From positions 19,447-83,446 of the forward strand of contig NZ_CAMYIP010000079.1 of the NCBI RefSeq assembly GCF_947258525.1: a stretch of 64,000 bases of DNA, in the 5' to 3' direction. Shown piece by piece: positions 26,726 through 35,723 of the stretch. A program made the position numbers and the translations under genes. Below the pieces are notes generated by a model that was not told the DNA's origin, ran no database searches, and saw only the letters and a list, made by a program, of their open reading frames with translations. Each line of letters opens with the position of its first letter. Position 1 is the stretch's first letter. This DNA comes from an uncultured Eudoraea sp. (GTDB lineage Bacteria > Bacteroidota > Bacteroidia > Flavobacteriales > Flavobacteriaceae).

Positions 26726-29587
26726 TTAACTACGAACTTCTAATTTGGAGTTCATTAATTCAAATTCCTTGTTAAGGTAAAATGACGTATAACTTTTATC
26801 ATCTTTAGCAACTTCTTCCGGAGATCCTGCTGCAACTATCATGCCGCCCCCGCGACCGCCTTCGTAACCTATGTCGATTATATGATCGGCCATTTTTATA
26901 ACGTCCATATTATGTTCTATTACTACAATGGTATTGCCTTTATTGACTAGTTTATTTAAAACCTCCATCAGTACTCTAATGTCCTCAAAATGAAGTCCGG
27001 TTGTGGGCTCGTCCAGAATATAAAAGGTGTTTCCAGTATCTCGTTTGGACAATTCAGTGGCAAGTTTTACCCTTTGTGCTTCTCCTCCTGAAAGTGTCGT
27101 TGATTGCTGTCCTAATGAAATATAACCCAGTCCGACATCCTGAATAGTCTTTAATTTCCGATGAATCTTTGGTATTTGATCAAAAAAGGCCACGGCTTCA
27201 TCAATGGTCATTTCAAGAACGTCGGCAATAGATTGTCCCTTGTATCGTATTTCCAAAGTTTCCCTGTTAAATCGTTTTCCATTACAGGTTTCACATTCAA
27301 CATATACATCAGGTAAAAAATTCATCTCTATAATTCTTAGTCCTCCTCCCTGACAAGTTTCACACCTTCCACCTTTTACATTAAAACTAAACCTCCCCGG
27401 TTTATAACCCCTGATAGCCGCCTCAGGTGTTTTAGAAAAAAGGGAACGGATTTCTCCGAAAACACCGGTATATGTAGCAGGATTAGACCTGGGAGTCCTT
27501 CCAATAGGTGACTGGTTTATGTCTATTACCTTATCAATATTTTCAAGTCCCTTAATAGCCGCATATGGCATTGGTTTTTTTACACCATTAAAATAGTGTG
27601 CATTCATTATGGGATAAAGCGTTTCGTTAATAAGGGTAGATTTGCCACTACCTGAAACACCTGTCACCGCAACCATTTTTCCCAAAGGGAATTCAACCGA
27701 TACATTCTTCAAATTATTACCTGTACAGCCTGTCAAAATTATACTTTTTCCATTTCCCTTTCTCCTTGTCTCAGGTATAGGAATCACCTTTTCTCCCGTA
27801 ATAAATTGGGATGTTAATGTATGTTGATCAATGAGTTCAGACGGAGTTCCCTCCGAGATAATTTCACCTCCATGTTTTCCTGCGTGTGGACCAATATCAA
27901 TTACATGATCTGCATTTTCAATCATATCGCGGTCATGTTCAACAACAATTACAGAGTTTCCAATATCCCTTAGGGATTTCAATGATCTGATCAGTCGATT
28001 GTTGTCGCGCTGATGTAAGCCAATACTAGGTTCATCCATTATATATAACACCCCAACCAGCTGAGACCCTATTTGTGTAGCAAGTCTTATTCGCTGGGCT
28101 TCTCCTCCGGAAAGAGACTTTGAACTGCGATTCAGGGATAAATAATCAAGACCTACATCTAACAAAAACTTTAATCTGGATTTTATCTCTTTTATGATCT
28201 CTTCGGCAATCTTTCTTTGATTACCTTTTAATTTGGAGTCGAGTTGATCAAAAAAGCCAGCGAGATCGGATATATCCAATTGACATAATTCTGCTATATT
28301 CTTATCCTCAATTTTGTAATAAAGTGATTCTATTTTTAATCTTGAACCATTACAGGCAGGACAGGTTCTCTTATCCATAAAATCTCTGGCCCAGCGCTTA
28401 ATTGATCTGGAATCTGCCTGGTGATATTGGTTTTTAATAAAGTTCGCTATGCCCTCATAGTCAATATGGTATACTCGTTTTACACCAAGGGTTTTAGAAT
28501 CAACTTCAAACTGTTCAGAACCTCCATATAATATAGTTTTAAGCGCCTCATCCGGAATAGTGGATATGGTATCTGTAAGCTCAAATTGGTATCGTTTGGC
28601 GATTGTTTCTAATTGTTTAAAAGCCCAGGAACGTTTATATTCACCCAAGGGTGCAATACCCCCTGATTGAATGGATAATTTTTTATTCGGAAAAATTTTA
28701 TTTTCGTTTACCTCGAAAACATGCCCCAATCCATTACATTCTTTACACATGCCCTTAGGAGAATTGAAGGAAAATGTATTGGGTTCAGGTGTTGGATATG
28801 AAATTCCGGTAGTAGGACACATTAAGTCTCTACTGAAATATCTTGGAATTACTTCGCCTTCTTCAAGAACCATTAAGACGTTGTCACCGCTATACATGGC
28901 CGTATTAATTGATTCAGAAAGTCTTTTCTTCAAATTTTCGTTATCGTCAATTTTCAGGCGGTCAATAACAATTTCTATATCATGTGTTTTATATCTATCG
29001 ACCTTCATTCCTTTGGTGATATCCATTATTTCACCATCTACCCTTACTTTTACGAAGCCTTGTTTTCCAATTTGTTCAAAAAGTTCTCTATAATGCCCTT
29101 TCCTTGATTTAATAACCGGTGCCAGGATGTTTATCCTTTTTCCAGAATAACTTTTATTAATAAGTTCTTTAATTTTATCATCACTATAGCTAACCATTTT
29201 CTCACCAGTATTATAGCTATAGGCATCTGATGCCCTTGCAAACAATAATCTAAGAAAATCGTAAACTTCGGTAATTGTTCCTACTGTAGAACGTGGAGAT
29301 TTTGAGGTTGTTTTTTGTTCTATTGCGATTACTGGAGACAACCCATCAATTTTATCTACGTCGGGCCGCTCCAAGCCACCTAAAAACTGCCGTGCATAAG
29401 AAGCAAAGGTTTCTATATAGCGTCGCTGGCCTTCGGCATAAATAGTATCAAAGGCCAATGAGGATTTACCACTTCCTGAAAGTCCGGTTATTACAACCAG
29501 CTTTTCTCTTGGGATGGTTACATCAATATTTTTTAAATTATGAACCCGGGCACCCTTGACTTCAATATTCTCCTCGTAATTTATCAT
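26726..29587 (-). CDS. uvrA: Excinuclease ABC subunit A
   Basis: Damage-recognition ATPase of nucleotide excision repair. Two ABC modules: Walker [15 protein letters not shown] near the N-terminus and [14 protein letters not shown] in the C-terminal half; signatures [17 protein letters not shown] and [28 protein letters not shown] and [11 protein letters not shown]. The second zinc module CETCQGGG...[10 protein letters not shown] is complete. In the first, [10 protein letters not shown]...CKECNG has only one Cys in the first half. Start: the ATG at 29587 (953 residues) rather than the TTG at 29599, because a TACCTTTG -7 box at 29612-29605 would place the transcription start at about the TTG. 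Confidence 0.96.
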   Translation of the reverse strand: MINYEENIEVKGARVHNLKNIDVTIPREKLVVITGLSGSGKSSLAFDTIYAEGQRRYIETFASYARQFLGGLERPDVDKIDGLSPVIAIEQKTTSKSPRSTVGTITEVYDFLRLLFARASDAYSYNTGEKMVSYSDDKIKELINKSYSGKRINILAPVIKSRKGHYRELFEQIGKQGFVKVRVDGEIMDITKGMKVDRYKTHDIEIVIDRLKIDDNENLKKRLSESINTAMYSGDNVLMVLEEGEVIPRYFSRDLMCPTTGISYPTPEPNTFSFNSPKGMCKECNGLGHVFEVNENKIFPNKKLSIQSGGIAPLGEYKRSWAFKQLETIAKRYQFELTDTISTIPDEALKTILYGGSEQFEVDSKTLGVKRVYHIDYEGIANFIKNQYHQADSRSIKRWARDFMDKRTCPACNGSRLKIESLYYKIEDKNIAELCQLDISDLAGFFDQLDSKLKGNQRKIAEEIIKEIKSRLKFLLDVGLDYLSLNRSSKSLSGGEAQRIRLATQIGSQLVGVLYIMDEPSIGLHQRDNNRLIRSLKSLRDIGNSVIVVEHDRDMIENADHVIDIGPHAGKHGGEIISEGTPSELIDQHTLTSQFITGEKVIPIPETRRKGNGKSIILTGCTGNNLKNVSVEFPLGKMVAVTGVSGSGKSTLINETLYPIMNAHYFNGVKKPMPYAAIKGLENIDKVIDINQSPIGRTPRSNPATYTGVFGEIRSLFSKTPEAAIRGYKPGRFSFNVKGGRCETCQGGGLRIIEMNFLPDVYVECETCNGKRFNRETLEIRYKGQSIADVLEMTIDEAVAFFDQIPKIHRKLKTIQDVGLGYISLGQQSTTLSGGEAQRVKLATELSKRDTGNTFYILDEPTTGLHFEDIRVLMEVLNKLVNKGNTIVVIEHNMDVIKMADHIIDIGYEGGRGGGMIVAAGSPEEVAKDDKSYTSFYLNKEFELMNSKLEVRS

Positions 29588-29604
29588 TGAATTGAACAAA
29601 GTTG

Positions 29605-29612
29605 CAAAGGTA
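29605..29612 (-). promoter_or_regulatory. -7 element for uvrA
   Basis: TACCTTTG on the minus strand, 18 nt before the uvrA ATG. The same sequence precedes the thioredoxin (40341-40334) and mutS2 (53230-53223) genes at similar distance, so its position decides the start codon. No clear TTG at -33. Confidence 0.5.
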
Positions 29613-29961
29613 CATTTTTGACGACTAAAAAGGAAGTCTGGTTTCTTTTGATTTTGTTAAACCGTTGTACATGTATAATTGCCAATTTCATTCCAGGTAA
29701 CTTGTTCTATTAAGTTCAGCACAAATATTATAGACTTCTAAGATAGAATCGCATAATCTAAATAATTAAACAAGGTAGAAATACGACAAGAATTTTAGAC
29801 ACAATAATCCCTCGCCAAAATTTTAGTGCATTAAAGCCGGCAGGATAACAAAAACATGATTTAAAGAGATGAAATGGAAGAAATAAATTAAAATATCAGA
29901 ATATAATTACTCATGATAAGAAGCCATTTCGTAGTTGCTATAAAATATATATACTATTAAA
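29613..29961. other. Intergenic region between uvrA and the DNA repair cassette
   Basis: About 350 bp of AT-rich sequence upstream of uvrA and downstream of the TIGR03915-type gene. I see no ORF, tRNA, terminator hairpin with a T tract or repeat. In genomes of this group a radical-SAM partner (TIGR03916) often accompanies TIGR03915; nothing of it is here. Confidence 0.5.
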
Positions 29962-30735
29962 TTATACCGCCTCCAGATCTTTCTGATATTTCCTGCGCGG
30001 TTTGCTAAATTGATGTGTATGTAATTTATTGGAAATTAAAGATTTCATAGAATTTTTTGCAAAATAGGTATCCCACAACGCTATAGCTTCAATGGGCTTA
30101 GTTTGGAAAGAACCATTTAAGGATTCTTTATTCGCATATATTTCTTTTGAATCCAAGGTTATTAATTGTATCGTATGAAGGTCATAATAAAGACCATAGT
30201 TGCGCTTTATATCATAGATTATCCATTGTCTGTCTCCAAAATTAGATCTGAAGTGTTTGGATACAAGCGGCAATAGGTTATACGACGGTTCGGCAATACT
30301 ATAGTGAACACCATCTATTGAGACGTTGAACTTCATAAATGCCTCCATTTGACTTTTTTTCTTACTTACCATATTTGCTAAATGGTTTATTTTAAAAGCC
30401 ATATCATCGGTTAAATCTAAATGATTATTCGACCCTTTGGCAACTATTTTTTCAATGTATGAATAGAGTAATTGTTCAATACCGGCCGTTTCACTTAGAA
30501 ATGCAAAATAAATATTTTTCATTACGAGATTGCTTCTTTGGCTTATGCCATTCCAAACTCGTTTAGCTTTGGGTACCTGGGTTAAAATTGTTTGTGTATC
30601 GTTAAACAAGCCTTTTTGTACCTCGTCTTTTCTTTGAATGTTAATAACATTGATTTTTTGTTCAAATGCCATGAATACAGAAGTTAAGAATCCATTAAAA
30701 CTTCCATCATATACCAATATTTTTTCTTTTTCCAT
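29962..30735 (-). CDS. TIGR03915-type putative DNA repair/metabolism protein
   Basis: A 257-residue protein of the TIGR03915/DUF4130 type, starting with the usual ILVYDGSFNGFLTSVFMAFEQK (about 6-27) and ending WDTYFAKNSMKSLISNKLHTHQFSKPRRKYQKDL. Other recognisable segments are FNDTQTILTQVPKAKRVWNGI and FMKFNVSIDGVHYSIAEPSYNLLPLVSKHFRSNFGDRQWIIYD. The family is predicted to act in DNA repair with a radical-SAM protein (TIGR03916), which is not in this window. It is 5 bp downstream of the small QLSLF protein and is presumably controlled by the divergent S24 repressor. Confidence 0.85.
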   Translation of the reverse strand: MEKEKILVYDGSFNGFLTSVFMAFEQKINVINIQRKDEVQKGLFNDTQTILTQVPKAKRVWNGISQRSNLVMKNIYFAFLSETAGIEQLLYSYIEKIVAKGSNNHLDLTDDMAFKINHLANMVSKKKSQMEAFMKFNVSIDGVHYSIAEPSYNLLPLVSKHFRSNFGDRQWIIYDIKRNYGLYYDLHTIQLITLDSKEIYANKESLNGSFQTKPIEAIALWDTYFAKNSMKSLISNKLHTHQFSKPRRKYQKDLEAV

Positions 30736-30740
30736 AACTT

Positions 30741-30932
30741 TTAGAATAAACTTAATTGTTTGCTGATTGAATTCTGCGATATTTTTTTAGATGCCTTTTG
30801 CTTAATCCCAAATGGTCTCTTTTCTTTTTTTACTTCTCTAACACTTCTTGCAATAAGGCCATCATCTAATCCTCTTTGAGCCCATTGACTAAGTTTTTTG
30901 GTAATAATTTCATCTAACATAACTGTGTTCAT
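30741..30932 (-). CDS. Small basic protein ending in a beta-clamp-binding motif
   Basis: No recognised family. A short protein of 63 residues (59 if it starts at the ATG at 30920), helical in its first half (MLDEIITKKLSQWAQRGLDDGL), strongly basic in the second (VREVKKEKRPFGIKQKASKK), and ending exactly in KQLSLF. QLSLF matches the consensus pentapeptide QL(S/D)LF that docks polymerases and repair factors on the beta sliding clamp. It is the first gene of an operon with TIGR03915 and diverges from an S24 repressor. The ORF-track start (TTG at 30947) overlaps the predicted -7 box, so an ATG start is preferred. It may be a clamp-recruiting microprotein; this is inference. Confidence 0.7.
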   Translation of the reverse strand: MNTVMLDEIITKKLSQWAQRGLDDGLIARSVREVKKEKRPFGIKQKASKKISQNSISKQLSLF

Positions 30933-30944
30933 TTGTATATAATC

Positions 30945-30952
30945 CAAAAATA
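30945..30952 (-). promoter_or_regulatory. -7 element for the small QLSLF protein operon
   Basis: TATTTTTG on the minus strand matches TAnnTTTG. Transcription would start near 30938, a few nt before the ATG at 30932. Operator A (30954-30964) lies immediately upstream of it. No clear TTG is present at -33, which is common for a regulated promoter. Confidence 0.55.
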
Positions 30953-30953
30953 T

Positions 30954-31004
30954 GGAAAATATCCTAAATTAGGAAATATTCCTATAATATTTTGGAAATA
31001 ATCC
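30954..31004. promoter_or_regulatory. Three GGA-N5-TCC operators between divergent S24 repressor and clamp-motif operon
   Basis: Three inverted repeats share one design: GGA-AAATA-TCC (30954-30964), GGA-AATAT-TCC (30972-30982, within TAGGAAATATTCCTA) and GGA-AATAA-TCC (30994-31004, within TTTGGAAATAATCCAAA). Centres are 18 and 22 bp apart. The first abuts the minus-strand -7 box; the third overlaps the plus-strand -33 element. This is the expected layout for autoregulation and co-repression by a dimeric LexA-like protein. Confidence 0.7.
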
Positions 31005-31020
31005 AAATTTTGTATCTTTG
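30991..31020 (+). promoter_or_regulatory. Promoter of the XRE/S24 repressor gene
   Basis: TTTG (30991-30994), 18-nt spacer, TATCTTTG (31013-31020): a perfect Bacteroidetes promoter. Transcription would start near 31026, giving a leader of about 115 nt, longer than others here. Operator C overlaps the -33 element. Confidence 0.75.
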
Positions 31021-31140
31021 AGTACCCGGGGCTGAAATATATTTTGCAGCAACATAGTACCAGCAGTTTTTGAAAGGTGCATTAAAGAAGGATCGGGTTT
31101 TTAAATTGACGTATAGGTATTAAAGAGAAAATTAAGGAAT

Positions 31141-31899
31141 ATGGGAATAGAAAATGAGCTTACTATTAAGAGATTTATTGAGATAAGACGGGATTTGGGA
31201 TATACACAAGCAGAATTTGCAAGGATACTCGGAATTCCCAATACAACTGCGGATATAGAGCGTGGTCGTACCAAATTATCGGGCAAGGTGGTTGTTGAAT
31301 TGTTAAAGCAATTTAAAGTAAATCCACTATGGTTATTTGGTGATAGTAAGAATCAGCATTTAAATTATTCCGGGACCAGTGTTATTCCTAAAGTTGTTAC
31401 TGTAGATTCTTCTGAAAATGACAATATGGTTTTGGTAAATGCAAAGGCTGCCGCAGGGTATCCTCAAAATATTCAGGATACGAGTTGGTACAAGCAGCTG
31501 CCTGCATTTGATCTCCCGCTGCCTGAATTCAGAAATGCCACTTACAGGGGTTTTCAGGTTGAAGGTGATAGCATGCTGCCTAATTTGCAGCCCGGGGAAT
31601 GGGTTTTGGCAAAGGCGGTTGAGGGGCTGGATGATCTTAATCCAAATAAGATGTATGTGGTAGTTCTCCATGATGCTGTATTAGTCAAAAAGATTGAGAA
31701 ATTACCGGGAAATTCGAAGATACTCTTAATATCACTAAATGAAATCTATCCACCTTACGAAATTGAAGCAGAGCAGATACAGGAACTTTGGCAGGTAAGC
31801 AGTAAAATAACTTTTGGGGTAGACGCTACAACAGAAAAAGGCTTGCTAAGACAGTTACAGGAATCAATGGAAGAGTTAAAAAATCAGCTAGGTAAATAA
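31141..31899 (+). CDS. XRE-family HTH / S24 peptidase repressor (LexA-like, self-cleaving)
   Basis: DNA-binding repressor inactivated by autoproteolysis. Residues 7-67 form an XRE helix-turn-helix (YTQAEFARILGIPNTTADIERGR). The S24 domain has the scissile AAAGY pair at Ala105-Gly106, nucleophile Ser144 in GDSMLPNL and the general-base Lys183 in AVLVKKIEK. The final 30 residues are a helical tail (LLRQLQESMEELKNQLG). At 252 residues it is complete. It is divergent from the clamp-motif/TIGR03915 operon, with three operators in between, so it probably controls both as a RecA- or stress-responsive switch. The trigger is inferred from the family and not shown. Confidence 0.9.
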   Translation: MGIENELTIKRFIEIRRDLGYTQAEFARILGIPNTTADIERGRTKLSGKVVVELLKQFKVNPLWLFGDSKNQHLNYSGTSVIPKVVTVDSSENDNMVLVNAKAAAGYPQNIQDTSWYKQLPAFDLPLPEFRNATYRGFQVEGDSMLPNLQPGEWVLAKAVEGLDDLNPNKMYVVVLHDAVLVKKIEKLPGNSKILLISLNEIYPPYEIEAEQIQELWQVSSKITFGVDATTEKGLLRQLQESMEELKNQLGK

Positions 31900-31958
31900 G
31901 TATTGTAAAACCGGATGCTATAATTGAGAAAAAATGGCTAATCCAAGCCTTTTTAAAT

Positions 31959-33641
31959 CTAGAAACCTACTGCAGTATCATCTCCGCGTTTATCTGCACC
32001 ACCTTCGAGTCGGCCGTCGGGTAATACTAAAATTGCATCCACTTTTCCCAAGATAGGTGTGCGATCTTCGTTAATAGGGTAACCTTTAGATTTTAGTTCA
32101 TCTTTTAGCTTATCCGGAAAACCTCCTGTTTCAAAAACGATATAATCAGGCAACCATTGATGGTGAAATCTAGGTGCATTTACGGATTCTTGCATACTTA
32201 GATTGAATTCATATGTATTTAGAATCGTTTGAGCTACAGCAGTAATTATCGTGGATCCTCCGGGAGAACCCACAACCATCCATAGCTCACCATCTTTTTC
32301 GACAATAGTCGGCGTCATTGAGCTTAGCATTCGTTTCTCAGGGGCAATAGAATTGGCTTCAGCACCTATTAAACCAAACATATTTGGCACTCCTGGTTTG
32401 GCGCTAAAATCATCCATCTCATTATTTAAGAAGAACCCTAATTCATCACAATATAGTTTGGATCCATATGCCCCGTTCAAGGTAGTAGTCACCGAAACAG
32501 CATTTCCCATCTGATCAACAATGGAATAATGAGTAGTCTCTTTACTTTCTACAATTTCAATTTTACCGTGCTCCACCTCACTGGATGGTGTGGCCGCTTC
32601 AAATGAAAAGTTCTCCATGCGGTTTTTAAGATAATTCTTGCTTAATAAAACGTCGAGAGGGATAACAACAAAATCCGGATCTCCCAGGAAAAAGTTTCTG
32701 TCGGCATAGGCCCGCCTTGCTGCCTCCGTAAACAACTGAATAGATTTCGCAGAATTATGACCATAGTCTGAGATGTCATAAGGCTCAATCATCTTAAAAA
32801 TTTGATTTATCGTTACTCCGCCACTACTTGGTGGACTCATTGAAATTATCCTTAAATCTTTGTAATTAAACACTATAGGTTGTCGCCACTTGGCCTCATA
32901 CTTTGCCAAATCTTCCTCAGTTACAAATCCTCCCTCTTCCTGAATAAACCGGGCCAGTATTTTTGCAGTTTCTCCTTTATAAAATTCATCCCTTCCGTTT
33001 ACGGCTATTCTTCTCAAAGTAGTAGCAAGGGCTGGATATCGAAGTGTGTCTCCAGGTTCGCATTTATTATAAAATAAAGTGTTTTCACCATTCACGCTTC
33101 TGATCTCATCCCAATACTTATCTAGTCTGGCGGCTTGTTTTGTGGTTACCTCAACCCCTTGATCAACTAATTCTATTACGGGGTCTATTATATCTTTTAT
33201 AGGCAAAGTGCCGAATTTTTTATGTACTTCAAAGATGCCGGCAATAGTTCCGGGAACACCCGTGCCACTTGCCCCGATTGTGCTCATGCCCGGAATAACA
33301 TTGCCCAGGGAATCCAGATACATATCTTTGTGGGCTGCCAATGGCGCTTTTTCACGGTAATCAATAGCGCCAATATTGCCATCATTTTTACGGTATACCA
33401 TAAAACCCCCTCCACCAAGATTGCCGGCAAAAGGATAGGCCACAGCCAATGCAAGTTCAGTTCCAACCATAGCATCAAAAGCATTCCCACCTTTTTCTAG
33501 TATATCTGCACCTATTTTTGAAGCCTCTTTACGCGCAGATACTACCATGGCATTTTGGCTTACGACCCCAGTTGGAGGATTAGGTTGTCTTTTACAATGT
33601 GTAAAAAGGATTAGTGCAAAAAATAGAATTAGTATTCGCAT
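31959..33641 (-). CDS. ggt: Gamma-glutamyltransferase/gamma-glutamyl hydrolase, exported
   Basis: N-terminal-nucleophile hydrolase that cleaves gamma-glutamyl bonds such as those in glutathione, outside the cytosol. The proenzyme of 560 residues has an export signal (LILFFALILFTHCKRQPN; a Cys follows, but His at -1 makes the lipobox unusual). The autocleavage site and nucleophile are in ESKETTHYSIVDQMGNAVSVTTTLN (about 365-390, second Thr of the TTHYS stretch). The substrate motifs FLNNEMDDFS and GSPGGSTI follow. It overlaps the upstream DUF479 gene by 13 bp, so both are probably cotranscribed. Confidence 0.95.
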   Translation of the reverse strand: MRILILFFALILFTHCKRQPNPPTGVVSQNAMVVSARKEASKIGADILEKGGNAFDAMVGTELALAVAYPFAGNLGGGGFMVYRKNDGNIGAIDYREKAPLAAHKDMYLDSLGNVIPGMSTIGASGTGVPGTIAGIFEVHKKFGTLPIKDIIDPVIELVDQGVEVTTKQAARLDKYWDEIRSVNGENTLFYNKCEPGDTLRYPALATTLRRIAVNGRDEFYKGETAKILARFIQEEGGFVTEEDLAKYEAKWRQPIVFNYKDLRIISMSPPSSGGVTINQIFKMIEPYDISDYGHNSAKSIQLFTEAARRAYADRNFFLGDPDFVVIPLDVLLSKNYLKNRMENFSFEAATPSSEVEHGKIEIVESKETTHYSIVDQMGNAVSVTTTLNGAYGSKLYCDELGFFLNNEMDDFSAKPGVPNMFGLIGAEANSIAPEKRMLSSMTPTIVEKDGELWMVVGSPGGSTIITAVAQTILNTYEFNLSMQESVNAPRFHHQWLPDYIVFETGGFPDKLKDELKSKGYPINEDRTPILGKVDAILVLPDGRLEGGADKRGDDTAVGF

Positions 33642-34222
33642 ATTGAAATATATTTTTGTTTCGAAAAGGCTTCTAATTCTTTAAAAAAAGAAGTAAACTC
33701 CCCCTCAAATGCATCATAGTCTTTTTCCAGATCAAGGATGGCGTAATTCATTTTGCTTTTGTTGTTGGTTCTTCTGTTCATTCCACTTAAAACCCTGCTT
33801 ATCCCATCCATTTTGGCATAGTTGAGGAGCCAATTATCACTAATCATATATGGAATCATTCGTTTAGTATTATCAGGCAGTATGGTAATGTTATCTTTTA
33901 GCAAATCATAAAAATTATCTACATATAGTTCCAAAGGAGTATCCGAATACTGTTTCCAGTTTTTAGCTAAAAAGTGATCATAAAAAATATCGACTATTAC
34001 CCTGCTGTAGTGACTGTAATTATTATGCAATCTTTTACTACTTGTTTTTGCTATTGGATGTGAATCTGTATAGGTATCTATTTCCCTATGCAATAATATC
34101 CCTTTTTGTATTCTGTCTGGCAGGTGTTTGTATTTATTGCCCCTTATACTGTCGGCAATGAAATTTCCGATAGTTATTTCGTCATCTCCGAAAGAGAGAT
34201 ATATATGAGCTAAAAAATTCAT
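33629..34222 (-). CDS. DUF479/ACP phosphodiesterase family protein
   Basis: Relative of E. coli AcpH, which removes the 4'-phosphopantetheine arm from acyl carrier protein. The 197 residues start MNFLAHIYLSFGDDEITIGNFIADSIRGNKYKHLP and continue GILLHREIDTYTDSHP, with the His and Asp residues typical of this HD-like helical fold; SHYSRVIVDIFYDHFLAKNW is the next conserved block. No signal peptide; cytosolic. Its 3' end overlaps ggt by 13 bp. Whether it acts on ACP in this organism is not known, because many homologues are annotated only by similarity. Confidence 0.88.
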   Translation of the reverse strand: MNFLAHIYLSFGDDEITIGNFIADSIRGNKYKHLPDRIQKGILLHREIDTYTDSHPIAKTSSKRLHNNYSHYSRVIVDIFYDHFLAKNWKQYSDTPLELYVDNFYDLLKDNITILPDNTKRMIPYMISDNWLLNYAKMDGISRVLSGMNRRTNNKSKMNYAILDLEKDYDAFEGEFTSFFKELEAFSKQKYISICEY

Positions 34223-34289
34223 TTAGTACGAATATAATCTTCACAATGGAATTTACAAATTTGGAACGCATGTTAATTAACAAGACATG

Positions 34290-34297
34290 TATATTTG
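34290..34297 (+). promoter_or_regulatory. -7 element for the phosphoglucosamine mutase gene
   Basis: TATATTTG matches the consensus; transcription would start about 14 nt before the ATG at 34318. A TTG lies 26 nt upstream, slightly too far. The promoter looks intact although the gene is broken. Confidence 0.45.
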
Positions 34298-34317
34298 CAA
34301 AAACTATTTAGAAACAT

Positions 34318-35686
34318 ATGACATTAATAAAATCTATATCGGGTATAAGAGGTACCATAGGAGGGAAGCCAAATGATAATCTGACTCCCATTGATACCGT
34401 AAAATTTGCAGCAGCGTATGGTACATGGTTAAAAGACTATTCCAACTCAGATAAGTTAAAAGTTGTTGTTGGACGAGATGCCCGTCTATCTGGAGAAATG
34501 ATTCAGAATTTGGTGATATCTACATTAGTTGGGCTTGGAATAGATGTGATAGACCTTGGATTGTCTACTACCCCTACCGTGGAAATAGCGGTTCCTTTGG
34601 AAAAGGCGCATGGCGGTAAATCCAAAACAATGGAATGCACTAAAACTTTTAAATGAAAAAGGTGAGTTTCTTGATGCAGCCCAGGGGGCAATTATTCTTG
34701 AATTGGCGGAAAAAGAAGATTTCAATTTTTCTGAAGTCGATGAACTTGGAACTATCTCAAAAAATAACGCTTATCTAGACATTCATATAGATGAAGTCCT
34801 GAATTTACCATTAGTCGATGCAGAGACGATTAAAAAGTCCGGGTTTAAGGTGGTAGTGGATGGAGTTAATTCTACCGGGGGAATAGCAATTCCCAAATTA
34901 CTTGAAACTTTGGGAGTAGAAGTCATTAAGTTGTATTGTGAGCCTACCGGGCATTTTCCACATAATCCTGAACCACTAAAAGAACATTTAGAAGATATTT
35001 GTGAGCTTGTTGTAAAGGAAAAAGCCGATTTTGGAATAGTTGTAGATCCAGATGTAGACCGTTTGGCATTTATTTGTAATGATGGAGAAATGTTTGGAGA
35101 AGAATATACCTTAGTAGCTTGTGCAGACTATGTGCTTGGGAAAACAAAAGGAAATACCGTTTCCAATTTATCATCTTCCAGGGCACTGAGGGATATTACA
35201 ATAAAGCACGATGGTCTTTATGAAGCAGCTGCTGTAGGCGAGGTGAATGTTGTAAAGAAAATGAAAGCCACTAATGCCATTATTGGAGGTGAGGGTAATG
35301 GGGGAATTATCTACCCTTCAAGTCATTACGGTAGGGACTCACTGGTAGGGACTGCCTTATTTTTAATGCTTATGGCGGAGAAAGGCGGTTCGGTTAGAGA
35401 ACTTAGAGACAGCTATCCCAGTTACTTTATGAGTAAGAAGAAAATTCAATTAACACCTGAATTGGATGTTGATAGGATATTAGTGTCAATTTCTGAAAGC
35501 TACAAAGACAAAGAAATCTCTACAATTGATGGGGTAAAAATAGATTTTGAAGAAAGTTGGGTGCATTTAAGAAAGTCTAATACAGAACCAATTATTCGAA
35601 TATACACTGAGGCAAAAACTCAGGTTGAAGCTGATTCTTTAGCAGATAAAATCATAGGAGAGATAAAAGAGATAGCAGGTATATAA
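34318..35686 (+). pseudogene. glmM: Phosphoglucosamine mutase-like gene broken by an apparent 20-bp deletion at the catalytic serine
   Basis: Alpha-D-phosphohexomutase that interconverts glucosamine 6- and 1-phosphate for UDP-GlcNAc synthesis. The gene is in two ORFs: 34318-34656 (MTLIKSISGIRGTIGG...PTVEIAVPLEKAHGG) and a second in another frame to 35686 (NPKQWNALKLLNEKGEFL...). Joined, they make a colinear mutase with the metal loop DPDVDRLAF and the phosphate loop RKSNTEPIIRIY. At the junction (34617/34618) seven codons of the family block GGIILTASHNP are missing, 20 nt plus a shared A. This removes the phosphorylated serine. Either a real mutation or a sequencing/assembly error. Confidence 0.85.
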
Positions 35687-35703
35687 GATATAATACGGGC
35701 TAC

Positions 35704-35723
35704 AATAGAGTAAATACTCTATT
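35704..35723. terminator. Hairpin between convergent mutase and acyltransferase genes
   Basis: AATAGAGT-AAAT-ACTCTATT is a perfect 8-bp stem with a 4-nt loop, followed by TTTT and abutting the acyltransferase stop. It is AT-rich and therefore weak, but well placed for both directions. Confidence 0.5.

Noticed and set aside
30741-30932. Small ORF as a remnant of the radical-SAM gene
   Set aside because: It has no CxxxCxxC motif and no resemblance to the C-terminus of TIGR03916 proteins; it begins after its own promoter and ends in a functional-looking motif.
34318-35686. Two separate genes in place of the broken mutase
   Set aside because: Both ORFs are colinear with one phosphohexomutase and join exactly at a family block that lacks seven codons; neither alone is a known protein.
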